64,000 bases of DNA, taken from NCBI GenBank assembly GCA_963752045.1, contig CAVVWN010000012.1, positions 62,001 to 126,000 on the forward strand. Direction: 5' to 3'. This document shows positions 61,449 through 64,000 of this stretch, one piece after another. Made by a program: the position numbers and the translations under genes. Below the pieces are notes generated by a model. It was not told the origin of the DNA. It ran no database searches and saw nothing but the letters and a program-made list of their open reading frames with translations. The DNA is from DATKDF01 sp963752045 (GTDB lineage Bacteria; Acidobacteriota; Vicinamibacteria; Vicinamibacterales; SCN-69-37). How positions within the stretch are numbered: the stretch's first letter is position 1; every line of letters begins with the position of its first letter.

Positions 61449-61907
61449 ATGAATGACCCGGGCAGACGGACGCTGACGGCCGTGCACGCCACGGCAGCCA
61501 TGGCCCTGAGCGCGGCGCTTGCCGTGTCGGCCGCCGGCAGGCAGCAGACAACCGAAATGCGGTCGACGCAGGGCGGCGTGTACACCGCCGAGCAGGCGGC
61601 TCGGGGTGAAACGACGTTTGCCGGAAACTGCACGGGCTGCCACACGAAGGGCGCCTACGCCACGCCGGCCTTCGTGAAGCGCTGGAACGGCCGGACGCTC
61701 GGCGAGCTCTATTCGCTCATCGCCGAGACGATGCCCGAGGACTTTCCGGGCGCGCTCTCGCCCGGCGAGTACGCCCAGGTCGTCGCCTACATGCTGAAGC
61801 TCAATCGCATGCCGGCCGGCGCCGAGGAGCTGCCGGCCGACCCGGCCGCCCTCAACAAGATCCGCTTCGATGCCGCAGGGACGTTGACCACGGGGACCAG
61901 ACCATGA
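61449..61907 (+). CDS. Exported monohaem cytochrome c
   Basis: 152 residues. Signal peptide about 1-28 (AAMALSAALAVSAAG). Haem c motif CTGCH at about 60, with the distal Met probably in YMLKLNRMPAG. Family typical of cytochromes next to PQQ dehydrogenases. Its stop overlaps the PQQ gene's ATG (ATGA), so it should be the electron acceptor of that enzyme. Confidence 0.9.
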   Translation: MNDPGRRTLTAVHATAAMALSAALAVSAAGRQQTTEMRSTQGGVYTAEQAARGETTFAGNCTGCHTKGAYATPAFVKRWNGRTLGELYSLIAETMPEDFPGALSPGEYAQVVAYMLKLNRMPAGAEELPADPAALNKIRFDAAGTLTTGTRP

Positions 61908-64000
61908 AGATACGAATCACCGGAAACCGGACGCTTGGCCTGCTGAGCCTGTCGGCCGTCACGCTCGTCGCGGCGATGGCCGGGGCGGGCGCCCTTTCGG
62001 CCGTTCAGCAGCCAACGCTCGTCCGCGGCAATGCCTTCGGCGAATGGCGCTATTGGGCCGCCGACGCCTGGAGCACGCGCTACTCCCCGCTCGACCAGAT
62101 CAACGCCTCGAACTTCGGCTCGCTCGAAGTGGCCTGGCAGTGGAACGCCAGCCCGTTCGGTCCGGACGAGTACTACCGGACGACGCCGCTCTACGCGAAC
62201 GGACGGCTGTTCACGGTGGCGACGACCCGGCGCATTGCCGCGGCGATCGATCCGGCGACCGGCGAGACGCTCTGGATGTGGCGGCTCGAAGAGGGCCTCC
62301 GCTGGCAGAAGGCGCCGCGGCAGTTCGCGGGCCGCGGACTCGCCTACTGGACCGACGGACGCGAGGAGCGGGTCATCGTCGTCACGCCCGGGTATCACAT
62401 GGCGCTCCTCGACGCGAAGACGGGCATTCCCGATCCGAAGTTCGGCACGAACGGCGTCGTCGATCTGATGGACGGCCTCGGTTTCCCGCTCGTGCCGTGG
62501 GCGGTCGACGATCCGGGTCCGCTCGTCATCAGCGACACCTATCCGCCGCGCCGCGCCCGGCCCGGAGAAACCTGGAACGACGAGACGAAGACCGGCGCCG
62601 ACGGCACCGTGGGCATCGACCCGGCCAACGGGCTCATCGCGGCCTCCTCGCCGGCCATCGTCGTCAATGACGTCATCGTCGTGGGCAATTCGTCCATCCA
62701 CGGCTACTACCCGACGCAGCTGCACAACCTGCCCGGCTATATCCGCGGCTTCGACGTGCGCACAGGCAAGCAGCTCTGGAAGTTCAATCTCATCCCCGAG
62801 CCGGGCGAGTTCGGCGCCGACACGTGGAAGAGCGGCAGCAAACCGGGCACCGACGGCGTGGGCAAGAACGATGCGTGGGCGCCCTACTCGGCCGATCCCG
62901 AACTCGGACTCGTGTACATCCCCGTGGGGATGCCGCTCATGGACGAGTACGGCGGCCATCGTCCCGGCGACAACCTGTTCGGCACGAGCATCGTGGCCAT
63001 CGACGTCAAGACGGGCCTGCGCAAGTGGCACTTCCAGTTCGTCCATCACGACATCTGGGACTACGACACGCCTATGGCCCCGAATCTCCTCGACGTGACG
63101 ATCGACGGCCGCCTGCGGAAAGTCGTCGCACAGGGCACGAAGCAGGGCTGGCTCTACGTGCTCGACCGGACGACGGGCGAGCCCATCTGGCCCATCATCG
63201 AAACGCCGGTGCTCGGGAGCGAGGTGCCTGGCGAGGTGGCTTCCCCGACGCAGCCCATCCCGACGAAGCCGTTGCCCTACTCGCAGCAAGGTCTGGTCGA
63301 AGAGGACCTGATCGACTACACGCCGGCCATCAAGGCGGCCGCGCTCAAGCTGGCGCAGGCGTGCCGGATGGGGCCGTACTACATCCCGGCATCGCCGCAG
63401 GACGGCTCAGCGCCGAGCGGACTGACCTGTTCGTGGTACGCGCCTGGCGCGAGCGGCGGCGTGAACATCGACGGTGGCGCCGCGGTCGATCCGGAAACGG
63501 GCATGGCCTACGTGGCGTCGCAGTCGGGCATGAGCACGATTGCCGTGGCGAAGGACCCCTGCTCGGAGTTCCGGTACAGCTCGCCTCACGACAGTTGCGG
63601 GCAGATCGGCGCGCCGCCGCCTCCGCCCGGCTACCAGCCCCCGGCCGAAGGCGGGCGTGGGCGCGGAGGCTTCGGCCGGGTGCGCGCCACGACGCAGATC
63701 GCCGGCATCTCGATCATCAAGCCGAAGCAGCTCGGCGGCATCACCGCGTACGACCTCAAGACCGGCGACAAGGCCTGGTGGATGCCGAACGGCGGGCCGG
63801 GCATGCTGACGGTGCCGACGCCTCAGGCCAACTCGCCCGATGCCGCGCTCTTTGCCGGAGTCTCGCTGCCGCCCGACGCGCCGGGCCGCGGGCAGGCGCA
63901 GGTGATCACGACCAAGTCGCTCGTCATCTACGGCACGGGCCGGAGCGGCGGCGGTCCGGATCCGCGGCTGTACGCGGTGGACAAGGCCACCGGCAAGGAA
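61904..64000 (+). CDS. PQQ-dependent dehydrogenase (C-terminus cut by window)
   Basis: At least 699 residues; open at the window end. Signal peptide about 1-33, then beta-propeller blades with the typical tryptophan-docking style: FGSLEVAWQWNA, AIDPATGETLWMWRLEEG, FDVRTGKQLWKFNLIPEPGEFG, VHHDIWDYDTPMAPNL (PQQ/Ca2+ region) and KQGWLYVLDRTTGEPIW. A Pro/Gly-rich insertion (APPPPPGYQPPAEGGRGRGG) loops out near residue 580. The HHDIWDYD signature is that of the PQQ-glucose/alcohol dehydrogenase group; the substrate cannot be fixed. Works with the cytochrome upstream. Confidence 0.92.
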   Translation, partial: MKIRITGNRTLGLLSLSAVTLVAAMAGAGALSAVQQPTLVRGNAFGEWRYWAADAWSTRYSPLDQINASNFGSLEVAWQWNASPFGPDEYYRTTPLYANGRLFTVATTRRIAAAIDPATGETLWMWRLEEGLRWQKAPRQFAGRGLAYWTDGREERVIVVTPGYHMALLDAKTGIPDPKFGTNGVVDLMDGLGFPLVPWAVDDPGPLVISDTYPPRRARPGETWNDETKTGADGTVGIDPANGLIAASSPAIVVNDVIVVGNSSIHGYYPTQLHNLPGYIRGFDVRTGKQLWKFNLIPEPGEFGADTWKSGSKPGTDGVGKNDAWAPYSADPELGLVYIPVGMPLMDEYGGHRPGDNLFGTSIVAIDVKTGLRKWHFQFVHHDIWDYDTPMAPNLLDVTIDGRLRKVVAQGTKQGWLYVLDRTTGEPIWPIIETPVLGSEVPGEVASPTQPIPTKPLPYSQQGLVEEDLIDYTPAIKAAALKLAQACRMGPYYIPASPQDGSAPSGLTCSWYAPGASGGVNIDGGAAVDPETGMAYVASQSGMSTIAVAKDPCSEFRYSSPHDSCGQIGAPPPPPGYQPPAEGGRGRGGFGRVRATTQIAGISIIKPKQLGGITAYDLKTGDKAWWMPNGGPGMLTVPTPQANSPDAALFAGVSLPPDAPGRGQAQVITTKSLVIYGTGRSGGGPDPRLYAVDKATGKE

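Overview
The window is GC-rich DNA (about 68-70% G+C by eye) with tightly packed, often 4-base-overlapping genes. Several gene families point to an acidobacterium, probably Vicinamibacteria: two VWFA-related secreted proteins of the acidobacterial type, an 839-residue single-polypeptide FtsX/MacB-type permease, a PEGA-tailed Ser/Thr kinase, an M20 peptidase/PaaI thioesterase pair, and a cytochrome c/PQQ dehydrogenase pair. That placement is inference. I saw no rRNA, tRNA, CRISPR array or complete insertion sequence.

Layout. 1-15 kb: Ser/Thr kinase with a TPR partner, a membrane HExxH protein, TPR and VWFA proteins, a large permease, a frameshifted SGNH-hydrolase lipoprotein, a type IV pilin-like protein and an efflux adaptor. 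15-34 kb: a stress island (nucleotidyltransferase, OsmC-like protein, archaeo-eukaryotic-primase-like protein, TIM-barrel enzyme, tandem Usp, Hsp20, ferric-reductase-like flavoprotein, BCAM0308-like Zn protein, PEBP, ribosome hibernation factor, CBS proteins, UbiB-like kinase, LapA-like protein, dienelactone hydrolase, HhH protein, small outer-membrane protein, phosphoribosyltransferase-erythromycin esterase fusion). 34-40 kb: NtrY/NtrC-like kinase and sigma-54 activator, and a divergent receiver-PP2C phosphatase. 40-55 kb: APC-type permease, Nudix, AlkD, a Cus-type efflux operon, a VapBC module, a copper ATPase with its MerR regulator, and several repeat arrays. 55-64 kb: pntAB, a degenerate kinase-like protein, M20 peptidase, thioesterase, cytochrome c and a PQQ dehydrogenase cut by the window end.

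Main discovery. Eleven sigma-54-type -24/-12 promoters (GG-N10-GC, several close to TGGCAC-N5-TTGC) lie in front of nearly every transcription unit of the stress island and of the PP2C regulator. Many have a related upstream element (core GCGGTGATTCTT) at about -77 or -87. An NtrC-family activator with a GAFTDA loop is encoded next to the island. The gene content resembles the mycobacterial DosR dormancy regulon and the Burkholderia low-oxygen-activated locus, but the promoters are of the sigma-54 type. The first operon of this set encodes a bacterial protein that looks like a PriS-PriL fusion primase, co-transcribed with an AP-endonuclease-like TIM barrel.

Sequence quality and repeats. Three genes (SGNH hydrolase, cusC-like, copA-like) carry four frame breaks, each repaired by removing one base; the APC permease start may be a fifth. 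This suggests base-call errors at least as much as decay. A 10-bp GGGTGCG-type minisatellite occurs both between genes (40.3 kb) and in frame inside the copper ATPase gene (54.2 kb).
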